This document shows positions 25,745 through 34,287 of a DNA stretch of 64,000 nucleotides, in pieces (position 1 is the first letter of the stretch; each line of letters starts with the position of its first letter). The stretch is from Fusibacter_C sp942493125 (GTDB lineage Bacteria; Bacillota; Clostridia; Peptostreptococcales; Acidaminobacteraceae). A model generated the notes under the pieces. It was not told the origin of the DNA. It searched no databases and saw nothing but the letters and a program-made list of their open reading frames with translations. The stretch is from the NCBI GenBank assembly GCA_942493125.1, contig OW818667.1, positions 2,976,001 to 3,040,000 of the forward strand, in the 5' to 3' direction. Position numbers and translations under genes: made by a program.

Positions 25745-26431
25745 ATGGGATATAACATCTTAGTTGTTGAAGACCAGAAGGAAATCAGCAACATCGTGAC
25801 AAAATATCTGGAAAAAGAATCCTATGACTTTGACGTTGCTGAAAACGGCTTTGTTGCTCTGGACCTGTTTTCTAAAAAGTCGTTTCACCTCGTTTTACTT
25901 GATGTGATGATGCCGGGCATAGACGGTTTCGATGTCTTAACAGAGATTAGAAAAACATCCAATGTTCCCGTGATTATGCTCACTGCAAGGCAAGATGAAA
26001 TCGATCGCCTGAAAGGCTTTGATTTAGGGGTGGATGATTACGTCGTTAAACCCTTTAGCCCGAGAGAACTCATGCGTCGCATCAAAGTCATATTCAGACG
26101 CTTATATGGTGACAATGAAGACACTATCTATCAGGTAGGGTCTTTTAAACTGTATACAAACGGCATGCGATTAACAAAAGAACAAGTTGAAATTGATATA
26201 ACGACCACAGAATTTCATCTGCTACAAACGTTTATGAAGAACAAGGGAAACGTCCTCACAAGAGAGCAATTGATCAGTCAGTCATTTGGAGATGATTATG
26301 ATGGCTATGATCGCAATATTGACAGCTACATAAAGCGCTTGCGCCAAAAGATTGAGGATGATCCTAAAAAACCGAAAGTGCTCATCTCTAAATATGGGGC
26401 TGGTTATATATTTGGAGGTGACATCAAATGA
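25745..26431 (+). CDS. OmpR/PhoB-family response regulator
   Basis: 228 residues: receiver with acidic pair (VVEDQKE), phospho-acceptor Asp (VLLDVMMPG), conserved Lys (VVKPFSPRE), then a winged helix (ITTTEFHLLQTFMKNKGNVLTREQLI, DGYDRNIDSYIKRLRQKIEDDPKKP). Start after AATGAGGTGA. It overlaps the kinase gene by 4 nt (ATGA) and follows the Met-rich gene. Likely target: the SHOCT/Met-rich genes or the DUF2318 gene. Confidence 0.95.
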   Translation: MGYNILVVEDQKEISNIVTKYLEKESYDFDVAENGFVALDLFSKKSFHLVLLDVMMPGIDGFDVLTEIRKTSNVPVIMLTARQDEIDRLKGFDLGVDDYVVKPFSPRELMRRIKVIFRRLYGDNEDTIYQVGSFKLYTNGMRLTKEQVEIDITTTEFHLLQTFMKNKGNVLTREQLISQSFGDDYDGYDRNIDSYIKRLRQKIEDDPKKPKVLISKYGAGYIFGGDIK

Positions 26432-27786
26432 CGATGCGAAAAATATGGTTGACGATATTGACATTGGTCGCCGTCATATCCGTTGGCTTCAATGCCTTCA
26501 TACTATCGTCATTGACAGACAATTATTTTGTGGATTATCTAACCGCCAGTTATGAAAACCATGTCACACAAATTGTTGAATACACAAAAAAATCACTGCT
26601 GAATAATCCAGTCTCCTATGAGCAAATGGCCATAGAGCTTGAAACGCATTTAGATGATCCGGTGGTACAAATCAAACTCTATAAGCCAACCGGTGAGTTG
26701 ATCGTCGATGTAAAAGACGAGAACCATCCTAGTAATGCGATGATGGGCAGAGGGATGATGTTTAATAAGACTGAGATTCGTGAAACAGTCGATCAATTTG
26801 ACGTCATGGATCAAGGCGCGCGTATTGGCATTCTGAATATTACACGTCAAAGTTCAACTGAAAACTCTATTGTCGCGCAGTTGTTCAAATCTGAATTATT
26901 GAAAAACAGCTTGATTTCTATAGCGGTTGCGTTAATGCTGGCATTTTTAATTGGTTTATATGTAAGTAGTCGCATGAGCAAAGCGCTGAAGGAAACCGCG
27001 GATGCCGCAAGTGCGATAGAACTTGGTGGCAACTTTTCATATAAGATGCATTATATCAAGGAAATCAATCAAATCAGGACTTCTCTTGAAGAGCTAAACA
27101 CACGGCTAAAGTTAAAGCAGAAAAGTCGAAAAGTCTTGATTGATCAAATGGTCCATCAAGCGAGAACGCCACTCACGATTTTGAAATTCCATTTGGAAGC
27201 CTTAGAAGATGGTCTGATTGATTTCAATGAAGACGAAAAAAGCGTTTGTCACACACAAATTGACACATTGAATCAGATGATTTTGAATATGAGTGGGCTA
27301 ATCGATGCGGGTAAAGAAGTTGACCCCCTCAAAATCGAAACTTTTGATTTGCATGTTGTTTTGAAACAAATAGTGAGAGGGTTAAAAACCCAATTCGACA
27401 AAAAGCACATTAGTCTGGAAATAACATCAAATGAAAAGTTATGGATCCAGACGGATAAGGATTTATTGAGTCAAATTATTTACAATTTACTGACCAATGC
27501 GTATAAATACACTGAGGCACATGGACACGTGACAGTTGCCTATAAGTCTATAATGGATCAAGTCATCGTGACAATAGAAGATACGGGTATCGGCATTGAT
27601 AAAAATGAGATTGATAAGATATTTCAGGCTTATTATAGAATTGATCGCGATTCAGATACACCAGGTGAGGGAATCGGCCTCTATGTGGTTAAAGAGAATG
27701 TCCATGCACTTAATGGCTTCGTCGAGGTTAAATCCGAAGTTGGCAAAGGGTCATCCTTCATAATCAAGTTGCCGTTGAAAGAATAA
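26428..27786 (+). CDS. sensor histidine kinase with Met-rich extracytoplasmic loop
   Basis: 452 residues. TM1 (LTILTLVAVISVGFNAFILS), an extracytoplasmic loop to ~155, TM2 (LISIAVALMLAFLIGLYV), HAMP-like linker, HisKA with His in VHQARTPLTIL (about 242), and HATPase_c (NLLTNAYKYTEAHG, EDTGIGIDKNE, GEGIGLYVVKENV). The loop contains NAMMGRGMMFNKT, echoing the GRGGMM repeats of the neighbouring exported protein, which suggests that both bind the same ligand, perhaps Cu(I). Cognate regulator is the preceding gene. Confidence 0.93.
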   Translation: MTMRKIWLTILTLVAVISVGFNAFILSSLTDNYFVDYLTASYENHVTQIVEYTKKSLLNNPVSYEQMAIELETHLDDPVVQIKLYKPTGELIVDVKDENHPSNAMMGRGMMFNKTEIRETVDQFDVMDQGARIGILNITRQSSTENSIVAQLFKSELLKNSLISIAVALMLAFLIGLYVSSRMSKALKETADAASAIELGGNFSYKMHYIKEINQIRTSLEELNTRLKLKQKSRKVLIDQMVHQARTPLTILKFHLEALEDGLIDFNEDEKSVCHTQIDTLNQMILNMSGLIDAGKEVDPLKIETFDLHVVLKQIVRGLKTQFDKKHISLEITSNEKLWIQTDKDLLSQIIYNLLTNAYKYTEAHGHVTVAYKSIMDQVIVTIEDTGIGIDKNEIDKIFQAYYRIDRDSDTPGEGIGLYVVKENVHALNGFVEVKSEVGKGSSFIIKLPLKE

Positions 27787-27801
27787 TAAAAATGTACAAA
27801 T

Positions 27802-27836
27802 AAAAAAAGGACAATCCTAATGGAAAGTCCTTTTTG
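27802..27836. terminator. bidirectional terminator between convergent genes
   Basis: Stem AAAAGGAC / GTCCTTTT with A-run on one side and T-run on the other, between the kinase stop and the convergent regulator. Confidence 0.85.
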
Positions 27837-27844
27837 TATTCATG

Positions 27845-28573
27845 TTATCGAATATATTCTGCGATATGCGCGTTAAATTTGTACCCTTTGTTTCTAACGG
27901 TTAAAATATAGTGATGTGATGGATCGATTTGAGCCATTTTTTTGCGAAGTCTGCTGACATGCGTCATCAGCGCATTATAATCGCCCAAGCTCTTCTGACC
28001 TGTGATCATCTGAAACAAATATTCCATATTAAAGACATCGTTGGGATTTTTGGCAAGCGTGTAGAGAATGTTGAATTCTGAATGCGTCAAATCTAAGCGT
28101 TTGTTCTTGAGAAAAATTTGCTTTGAAAATGGATCGATGGTGAGGTGCTTGTACACGATTGCAGTTTGATCGTTTTGATAGAGTGTTTCCAGAAAATTCA
28201 TGTGTCTGTGTTGCGCTGCGATTTTTAAGCATGTTAGCTCTGGATCGAAAGGGAATGAAAGATAGTCATCGGCACCGCTAAGTAGGGATTCTTTTAAGGT
28301 TTCGGTACAATTGCTATGTTCGTAGGCAATGATGTATGTACAGTTATATAATTTCCGATTGAATCTTTCGCCTTCATTATTCTCCATAGCAAATTTTAGG
28401 TTGATATCTAAGGCATTTGCGATCAGAACGTGATTGCGGTAGTCATGTTCTGCAATGTAGTTATTAAATGTTTCATAACTCTGGTAATCGATATCATGCA
28501 TAGATAAAAAGTCGCGTAATGGGTCGAAATAATTGAAATCTTGAGCAATAACAACTACCCTGTGATTGGACAT
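27845..28573 (-). CDS. OmpR-type winged-helix regulator with degenerate receiver
   Basis: 242 residues. The C-terminal winged helix is clear (LDLTHSEFNILYTLAKNPNDVFNMEYLF, VSRLRKKMAQIDPSHHYILTVRNKGYKF). The N-terminal ~120 residues have the receiver pattern but the strand-3 region reads HVLIANALDINL without the Asp at the usual phosphorylation position, and no clear acidic pair follows strand 1. It is therefore probably regulated without phosphorylation or by an atypical signal. No kinase is on its strand. Good GAGGAGTGG site. Confidence 0.85.
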   Translation of the reverse strand: MSNHRVVVIAQDFNYFDPLRDFLSMHDIDYQSYETFNNYIAEHDYRNHVLIANALDINLKFAMENNEGERFNRKLYNCTYIIAYEHSNCTETLKESLLSGADDYLSFPFDPELTCLKIAAQHRHMNFLETLYQNDQTAIVYKHLTIDPFSKQIFLKNKRLDLTHSEFNILYTLAKNPNDVFNMEYLFQMITGQKSLGDYNALMTHVSRLRKKMAQIDPSHHYILTVRNKGYKFNAHIAEYIR

Positions 28574-28881
28574 AGACGGCCACTCCTCATTAAATAAATT
28601 TGATGTTATTAGGAACTGCTTTAGTCCAAAGTGCCTAAAGTATGGGACATTTTGATTAGAAATGCTTAATCCCGTGTAAAATATTATATATCAAACGTTA
28701 ACTAAATATGTGAGCATTTTCAAAATGCAAGGAATAGTAAGATTGGAAAAGGAACTTTTTGTAAAGCCGGTTTGATAATACAGCTTAACTTATAATATAC
28801 AGAAGTTACAATAAATGTGAAGCGATAATAGGGAGTTTCTTTACCATTTTGAAAATAAAAGGTATAATTCTTAGTAAGCGA

Positions 28882-28938
28882 GGAAATTACATAATTCCAA
28901 ATTGTATGAATTTCATTAAAGGTAATTATGCAATTTCC
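28882..28938. repeat. dispersed palindromic repeat, 57-bp copy
   Basis: Arms GGAAATTACATAATTCC and GGTAATTATGCAATTTCC. It lies in the 419-nt gap before the ferritin-like gene. A TATAAT at 28791 lies upstream without a good -35 hexamer. Translation can be read through the repeat, giving a false 48-residue extension of that gene. Confidence 0.85.
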
Positions 28939-28992
28939 ATGAGTACATACTTTTGGAAACTGAATGATGCAAATCTAGTTAAGGAGGATAAT

Positions 28993-29505
28993 ATGGGAAA
29001 GAAATCAATTGAAATTGCAAATTTGGATGTTGAAAGCTTGATTCAGATGCTCAATGAGGCACTTGCAGAAGAGTGGCTGGCATACTATCAGTATTGGGTT
29101 GGTGCACGGGTAATGGAAGGTCCAATGCGAAGCGAAGTTGAGCCAGAACTATTATTGCATGCTACTCAAGAGCTAGGCCACGCGACACTTGTCATTGGCA
29201 GAATTTTACAACTTGGAGGCACGCCTATTTTAGATCCGGCGGAGTGGACCAAGTTTGCGAAGTGCCCATATGAAGCACCTGTCGATCCTTATATTGAAGA
29301 AATATTGAAGCAGAACCTAAACGGAGAAAGATGTGCCATTCAGCGTTATGAAGGTATAGCCGACTTTACTAACGGCAAGGATCACGTGACATATAACATG
29401 GCAATTACAATATTAAATGATGAAATTGAGCATGAACACGATATAGAAGATTTCTTAAGAGATATTGAAAGGTTAAAAGAAGACATCAGAAAATTTAGGT
29501 TGTAA
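28993..29505 (+). CDS. ferritin-like diiron protein
   Basis: 170 residues, a four-helix ferritin-like protein: EALAEEWLAYYQYWVGAR (first Glu ligand region), ELLLHATQELGHATLV (Glu-x2-His), NLNGERCAIQRYEGI (third helix) and ILNDEIEHEHDIEDFL (Glu-x2-His again). The carboxylate/His set is complete. It resembles bacterioferritin or Dps-like (DPSL) proteins; two Cys residues (KCPYEAP, ERCAIQRY) would fit the DPSL/thioferritin type, but this is a guess. Start at the ATG after AAGGAGGATAAT; earlier in-frame codons run through the repeat. Confidence 0.85.
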   Translation: MGKKSIEIANLDVESLIQMLNEALAEEWLAYYQYWVGARVMEGPMRSEVEPELLLHATQELGHATLVIGRILQLGGTPILDPAEWTKFAKCPYEAPVDPYIEEILKQNLNGERCAIQRYEGIADFTNGKDHVTYNMAITILNDEIEHEHDIEDFLRDIERLKEDIRKFRL

Positions 29506-29511
29506 GAATAA

Positions 29512-29542
29512 GGCGCAAAAGCTTGGCAGCTTTTGCGCTTTT
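29512..29542 (+). terminator. terminator after the ferritin-like gene
   Basis: Stem GCGCAAAAGCT / AGCTTTTGCGC with TGGC loop and short T-run. Confidence 0.9.
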
Positions 29543-29568
29543 AATGATAAGACAAAAAAGGATGGCAT

Positions 29569-30780
29569 ATGGCTAAGATTATCGTAAAAGGCAGAGATAA
29601 GAAAAAAAATAAATACGCAAGCATAATATACGTTGCGACAATCGTCTTGTCGATTCTATTTATATATTTTGGCAATCAAATTGCGAGTAAAGATATGACG
29701 GCATTTAATAGCACCGATAAAATGAGGGTTGAAAAGGCCAAAATCACTGAGATTATTGAAGTTGTGGAACAAACGGAAGCTGTTGGCGATGACACGTCAG
29801 TACTTATTAAAGATGTTTTGTATAAGGCGGAACTACTTTCTGGCGTTGACAAGGGAAGTGTCGTAAGTGGCGTCCAAAACATCAACAGTTACTTTAAAGT
29901 CACACCTAAAGAAGTTGCAGTAGGCGATAAAATTGTCATGTATCAAATGCCAAGCGATCAATACAGCGCGGATTGGGTATATGGAGAATATATGAGAACA
30001 GATGGTTTGATCGTTCTCGGCATCATATTTGCGTTATTGCTTCTGTTGTTTGGAAGAATGAAAGGGTTGCAGACGCTTTTATCGATGACCTTTACTGTAC
30101 TAGCCATTTTCCTCGTATTTATACCTGCTATTTTATCTGGATATAACGTCTATCTTTGGACGATGATTATTTGTTTGTTTGTCACGATTATGTCGCTTAC
30201 GATAGTCAGTGGCGTCAACATGAAAACACTTGCAGCGAGTATTGGCTGTATTTTTGGTATTGCTTTTTCAGCGGTACTCGTACTTGTTACAGATCATTTC
30301 TTAAAACTCACAGGTGTTGTGGATGAGGACTCCATCTATTTATTGCTTATGAATCCTGATCATCCAATTGATTTGAAAAGCATCTTTTTTGGTGCGATCG
30401 TGATCGGTTGTATGGGTGCTTTACTGGATGTATCCATGTCCATTTCAGCAGCACTTTATGAAATCAAAGAAAAATATGCGGCAAATACATTCAGCCAAAT
30501 CGTTAGTTCTGGTATGACTATTGGTAGAGACACAATAGGCACAATGGCAAACACATTGATTCTTGCCTATATAGGCAGTTCATTATCCATCGTACTTCTA
30601 TTGATCACATACAATCCTTCTATGCTAGACTTACTCAATCGCGAAATGGTCGTCATAGAAATCATGCAGGCGCTCATAGGAAGCCTGGGCATCTTGTTGA
30701 CAGTGCCTCTTACGTCTATGGCTTCAGGTTTGCTTTTTGCTAGAGGTGCAGATAGTAGTCGATTAAAAAATAGAGTCTAA
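29569..30780 (+). CDS. YibE/F family membrane protein
   Basis: 403 residues. N-terminal helix, an extracytoplasmic domain (to ~130) and about seven further helices with the YibE/F signature region (GLQTLLSMTFTVLAIFLVFIP, IFFGAIVIGCMGALLDVSMS, SSGMTIGRDTIGTMANTLIL). The family is a multi-pass protein of unknown transport function. A GGATGGCAT site precedes the ATG. It is followed 61 nt later by a diguanylate cyclase. Confidence 0.9.
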   Translation: MAKIIVKGRDKKKNKYASIIYVATIVLSILFIYFGNQIASKDMTAFNSTDKMRVEKAKITEIIEVVEQTEAVGDDTSVLIKDVLYKAELLSGVDKGSVVSGVQNINSYFKVTPKEVAVGDKIVMYQMPSDQYSADWVYGEYMRTDGLIVLGIIFALLLLLFGRMKGLQTLLSMTFTVLAIFLVFIPAILSGYNVYLWTMIICLFVTIMSLTIVSGVNMKTLAASIGCIFGIAFSAVLVLVTDHFLKLTGVVDEDSIYLLLMNPDHPIDLKSIFFGAIVIGCMGALLDVSMSISAALYEIKEKYAANTFSQIVSSGMTIGRDTIGTMANTLILAYIGSSLSIVLLLITYNPSMLDLLNREMVVIEIMQALIGSLGILLTVPLTSMASGLLFARGADSSRLKNRV

Positions 30781-30841
30781 AGTCGTTTGAGTGGGTATCA
30801 GTTTAGGGACTCTTATTTTCAGTATAAGCAGGAGGGATTGG

Positions 30842-32641
30842 ATGCAATTAACGAAACTACTCAAATGGGATAAATACAACTCTATTCGTAAAACCTTTAT
30901 CATTCCATTTATCGTACCACTATTGATCATTCTAATCATTTTGACTTTCTTGATTTTGAAGGGTACCAGACAGGTTTCCCAACTCACCGTTGAAACAGTG
31001 AGTGAGCAAGTATTTGTTCAAGTCGATGAATTACTTGTCCATCACCTAGATGAAGCGATTCAACTCAATGCGTTAAATGTCCAAAACTATAAAATTGGCC
31101 TTTTAAATTTTGAGGATGCGAGTCTTAGGGAGCGTTATTTTTCTAGTGCGATTTCCGTCTATCCTGAAGTGACAATGACTTTCGTAGGTCTGCCAGACAA
31201 GCGGTTTTATGGAGCGAGACAAGCGGTAGGCGACGAAGCAGAAATCGTAAAAAATGATACGACAACTGATGGCGCCTCAGAATATTATGAAGTTGATGCA
31301 AATGGCCGAGCAGCTGGTTTAATTGAGCGTTTTGAAAATTTTGACCCAACTAAAAGACCCTGGTATATAAAGGCCTCAGAAAGTGAAGGTCCTGTATTCA
31401 GTGATGTTTACAACCACTTTATCTACAAGCTCCCGACGATTACTGCAAGTTATCCCGTTTTTATTGATGGTAAGTTGGAATGTGTTTTTGGCGTCGATTA
31501 TCTCTTGACGTGGTTAGGTGAAACGTTATCGACATTGCCTGTGAGAGAAAATGGTCTTGTATTTATAACGGATTCAAAAGGTCAAATGATCGCTTCGTCA
31601 AAATCGTCAGATGATATATTTGAAATGGTTTCAGGAGAATCTAAACTCATCAAAGCGATTGAAAGCGATAATCCACTCATCAGCAATGCCGCTAAATCCG
31701 TGACAAGTGGGCACCAAGGCGAGGTTACAATCAATGGCATCGATTACTACATTGAAGTTCAAGCATTCGAGATGAATAATCTCCAGTGGAATGTATTTGT
31801 GCTACTCTCAAAGAACGATATTTTGGCTGATTTGAATTTAGCCGTATCTCAAACTTTTATCGTCGTATTCATAAGCTTTATCATTTTCATCATTTTTGCA
31901 TGGCTGCTATCCAGCTGGATTACAAAGCCAATATTGAACCTCAACAATTCCGCAAAACGCCTTTCCGATGGCAAGTTTGAATTTGTTGGCGACGAACGCC
32001 GTAAAGATGAACTCGGTCAACTGAGCCGTTCGTTCAATGAAATGGCGATAAAACTCACCAATGTCGTTTCCACACTTGAAAAACAAGTTTCAGAAAGAAC
32101 GAGGGACTTGAAAGAAACGAACGAATCACTGAGTAGGTTATCCTTCAGCGATGGCCTTACAGGTCTCCCTAATAGAAGAAAATTCGATGCGTTTTATCAT
32201 GATGCCTATGAAGAGAATATGAACCGAAAACGCCACATGGCTGTTGTTATCATGGACCTTGATGACTTTAAAAAGTTTAATGATACGTTTGGACATCTGG
32301 CTGGTGACGATTGTTTGCGTCAAGTCGGTGCAAAACTGACAAATGCAATCACATTAAAAAAAGATTTGGTGGCAAGATTTGGTGGCGAAGAGTTTTCTGC
32401 GGTTCTTCAAGGTTATTCGAAGCAAGAAGTGCTTGATTTATGCGAGCTGATCAGGCGAGAAATTGAAACCATTGAGATTCTCATTGACCCATTGACTTCT
32501 TCTAAAATCACAGTTAGCATCGGTGTCGCTTACTTTGTACCAACGACACATGAAGAAAAAGACGACTGGGTTAAAATAGCGGATGCTGCACTTTATCATG
32601 CTAAGCATAATGGGAAAAATCAGACGCATATAACTGGCTAA
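30842..32641 (+). CDS. membrane diguanylate cyclase with Cache sensor, HAMP and GGDEF
   Basis: About 599 residues. TM1 (TFIIPFIVPLLIILIILTFL), a large extracytoplasmic double Cache domain (PEVTMTFVGLPDKRFYGARQ, FDPTKRPWYIKASESEGPVFS), TM2 (FIVVFISFIIFIIFAWLLSSW), HAMP, a short coiled coil and GGDEF (LTGLPNRRKFDAF, VARFGGEEFSAVLQ, near 514). The GGEEF active-site signature is intact, so c-di-GMP synthesis is expected. The position of the inhibitory RxxD site reads LKKD and lacks the Arg. Start at 30842 follows CAGGAGGG. Confidence 0.92.
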   Translation: MQLTKLLKWDKYNSIRKTFIIPFIVPLLIILIILTFLILKGTRQVSQLTVETVSEQVFVQVDELLVHHLDEAIQLNALNVQNYKIGLLNFEDASLRERYFSSAISVYPEVTMTFVGLPDKRFYGARQAVGDEAEIVKNDTTTDGASEYYEVDANGRAAGLIERFENFDPTKRPWYIKASESEGPVFSDVYNHFIYKLPTITASYPVFIDGKLECVFGVDYLLTWLGETLSTLPVRENGLVFITDSKGQMIASSKSSDDIFEMVSGESKLIKAIESDNPLISNAAKSVTSGHQGEVTINGIDYYIEVQAFEMNNLQWNVFVLLSKNDILADLNLAVSQTFIVVFISFIIFIIFAWLLSSWITKPILNLNNSAKRLSDGKFEFVGDERRKDELGQLSRSFNEMAIKLTNVVSTLEKQVSERTRDLKETNESLSRLSFSDGLTGLPNRRKFDAFYHDAYEENMNRKRHMAVVIMDLDDFKKFNDTFGHLAGDDCLRQVGAKLTNAITLKKDLVARFGGEEFSAVLQGYSKQEVLDLCELIRREIETIEILIDPLTSSKITVSIGVAYFVPTTHEEKDDWVKIADAALYHAKHNGKNQTHITG

Positions 32642-32666
32642 TGTTACAATTGTGTGACAAAGCAAA

Positions 32667-32681
32667 TGATAATGATTATCA
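32667..32681. promoter_or_regulatory. perfect Fur-type 7-1-7 operator upstream of sodA
   Basis: TGATAATGATTATCA is an exact 7-1-7 inverted repeat matching the core Fur consensus. It lies 77 nt before the sodA start and after the diguanylate cyclase stop, overlapping a possible promoter. Family relatives such as PerR or Zur sites differ in the core. Confidence 0.85.
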
Positions 32682-32701
32682 CCTAGTTATTTAGGATATA
32701 T

Positions 32702-32729
32702 ATTTCGCATGACGAACGTTATGCGAAAT
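32702..32729. promoter_or_regulatory. second inverted repeat in the sodA 5' region
   Basis: Perfect 9-bp arms ATTTCGCAT / ATGCGAAAT around a 10-nt centre. It lies between the Fur-type box and the ribosome binding site. It could be a leader hairpin or a second operator; nothing distinguishes these. Confidence 0.55.
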
Positions 32730-32757
32730 GATTGGCATAAATAATTAGGAGGCTATT

Positions 32758-33351
32758 ATGAAATATACATTACCTGAACTTAAATATGAAACAAATGCGC
32801 TTGAACCAGCGATTGACCAAAAAACCATGGAGATTCATCACCAGAAACACCATGGCACATATATTACGAATTTAAATAATGCACTTGACGGCCATGCTGC
32901 GTTTGATACGTGGTCAATAGAAGATATACTTGAAAACTTAGACAAAATTCCAGAAGATATTAGAACCGCTGTACGAAATAATGGCGGTGGCCATTATAAC
33001 CACACTTTATTTTGGGAAAGCTTAGCTCCGGGCGGCAAGCCGATGAGTGAAGCCTTTAAAACGAGATTGGAAGCGACCTTTGGATCGGTACACGCATTCA
33101 GAGATGCATTTAAAGATGCTGCGCTCAAACGTTTTGGCAGTGGTTGGGCATGGCTTGTTTTAGAAGACGAAGCGCTTAAGATTGTGAGTACGGCAAATCA
33201 AGATGCACCAATCTCCAGTGGACAAAAAGAACTATTAGGCCTTGATGTATGGGAGCATGCTTATTATCTTAACTATCAAAATAGACGTGCAGATTACATC
33301 GAAGCATTTTGGAGCATTGTAGATTGGGAAGTTGTTGAATCGCGCTTGTAG
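32758..33351 (+). CDS. sodA: superoxide dismutase, Mn/Fe family
   Basis: 197 residues. It converts superoxide to peroxide and oxygen in the cytoplasm. Metal-ligand regions are visible: HHQKHHGTYITNLN (first His), NNGGGHYNHTLFWE (second His) and DVWEHAYYLNYQNRR (Asp and final His). GSGWAWLV is family-typical. Mn and Fe forms cannot be told apart with certainty; Fur-type control favours the form made when iron is scarce, Mn. Start after TTAGGAGGCT. Stands alone with terminator. Confidence 0.95.
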   Translation: MKYTLPELKYETNALEPAIDQKTMEIHHQKHHGTYITNLNNALDGHAAFDTWSIEDILENLDKIPEDIRTAVRNNGGGHYNHTLFWESLAPGGKPMSEAFKTRLEATFGSVHAFRDAFKDAALKRFGSGWAWLVLEDEALKIVSTANQDAPISSGQKELLGLDVWEHAYYLNYQNRRADYIEAFWSIVDWEVVESRL

Positions 33352-33378
33352 ACCTAAAATCAAATTTAAATCAATGGG

Positions 33379-33417
33379 GCTCAGGGAGAATCGAAAGATT
33401 TTTTCTGAGCTTTTTAT
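33379..33417 (+). terminator. terminator after sodA
   Basis: Stem GCTCAGGGAGAATC / GATTTTTTCTGAGC (with mismatch) around GAAA, followed by T-run. Confidence 0.85.
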
Positions 33418-33479
33418 TAGAGGAAACTGTATTAATTTGTTATAATTAATAAATGATAATGCGTATTGGAGGAGGATGT

Positions 33480-34232
33480 ATGAAATTTGTGAACTGGAAC
33501 GTCAACGGCATTAGAGCCTGTTTGAACAAGGGTTTTATGGATTATTTTAATCAAGCGGATGCTGATTTTTTCTGTCTTCAGGAAATTAAACTGTCTGAAG
33601 GACAACTCGAATTGGTTTTAGATGGTTATCACCAATTTTGGAATTACGCTGTAAAAAAAGGCTATTCTGGTACGGCGATTTTTACAAAGCATCTGCCTAT
33701 TAGTCATACAAATGGCATAGGAATAGAAGTTCACGATCAAGAAGGTCGTGTCATCACCCTTGAATATGACGATTTTTACTTGGTAACTGTCTATACGCCA
33801 AATTCAAAAGGGGCACTCGAACGCTTGCCGTATAGAATGGAATGGGAAGACGATTTTAGAGCGTATTTAAAGCAGTTGGAGCTTAGTAAGCCTGTAATCG
33901 TATGTGGCGATTTAAATGTCGCACATAAAGAAATAGATATTAAAAATCCTAAGACTAACCTTAGAAGTGCCGGTTTTACTATAGAAGAGCGAACTAAGAT
34001 GACGACACTTATCGAATCAGGATTTGTGGATACGTTCAGATATTTTTATCCTGATCTTAAAGATGCTTATACATGGTGGTCCTATTTCGGTAAGGCGAGA
34101 GAAAAGAACGTCGGTTGGCGAATTGATTATTTCCTGACATCTGAAGCGTTAATACCAAGATTTGAAAGTGCAAGTATTGAACCTCAAATTTTAGGGAGCG
34201 ATCACTGTCCGGTTGTATTTGAAATGAAATAG
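33480..34232 (+). CDS. exoA: exodeoxyribonuclease III (AP endonuclease)
   Basis: 250 residues of the ExoIII/APE1 family. Cuts at abasic sites in DNA repair. Motifs: NWNVNGIRACLNKG, FFCLQEIKL (metal Glu), YTPNSKGALERLPYR, CGDLNVAHKEID (Asp-Asn), and GSDHCPVVFEM (catalytic Asp-His). Start at ATG 33480 after GGAGGAGG; the in-frame ATG at 33453 lacks a site. Near sodA, which fits an oxidative damage response, though a terminator separates them. Confidence 0.94.
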   Translation: MKFVNWNVNGIRACLNKGFMDYFNQADADFFCLQEIKLSEGQLELVLDGYHQFWNYAVKKGYSGTAIFTKHLPISHTNGIGIEVHDQEGRVITLEYDDFYLVTVYTPNSKGALERLPYRMEWEDDFRAYLKQLELSKPVIVCGDLNVAHKEIDIKNPKTNLRSAGFTIEERTKMTTLIESGFVDTFRYFYPDLKDAYTWWSYFGKAREKNVGWRIDYFLTSEALIPRFESASIEPQILGSDHCPVVFEMK

Positions 34233-34287
34233 TTGGTATCGATTTTGCATGGTATTATAGGTATTAAATAAAAAGGATGTGAGGTTT

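Noticed and set aside
28849..28992. Longer N-terminus of the ferritin-like gene
   Set aside because: The extension is translated from the palindromic repeat, and a strong AAGGAGG site precedes the ATG at 28993.
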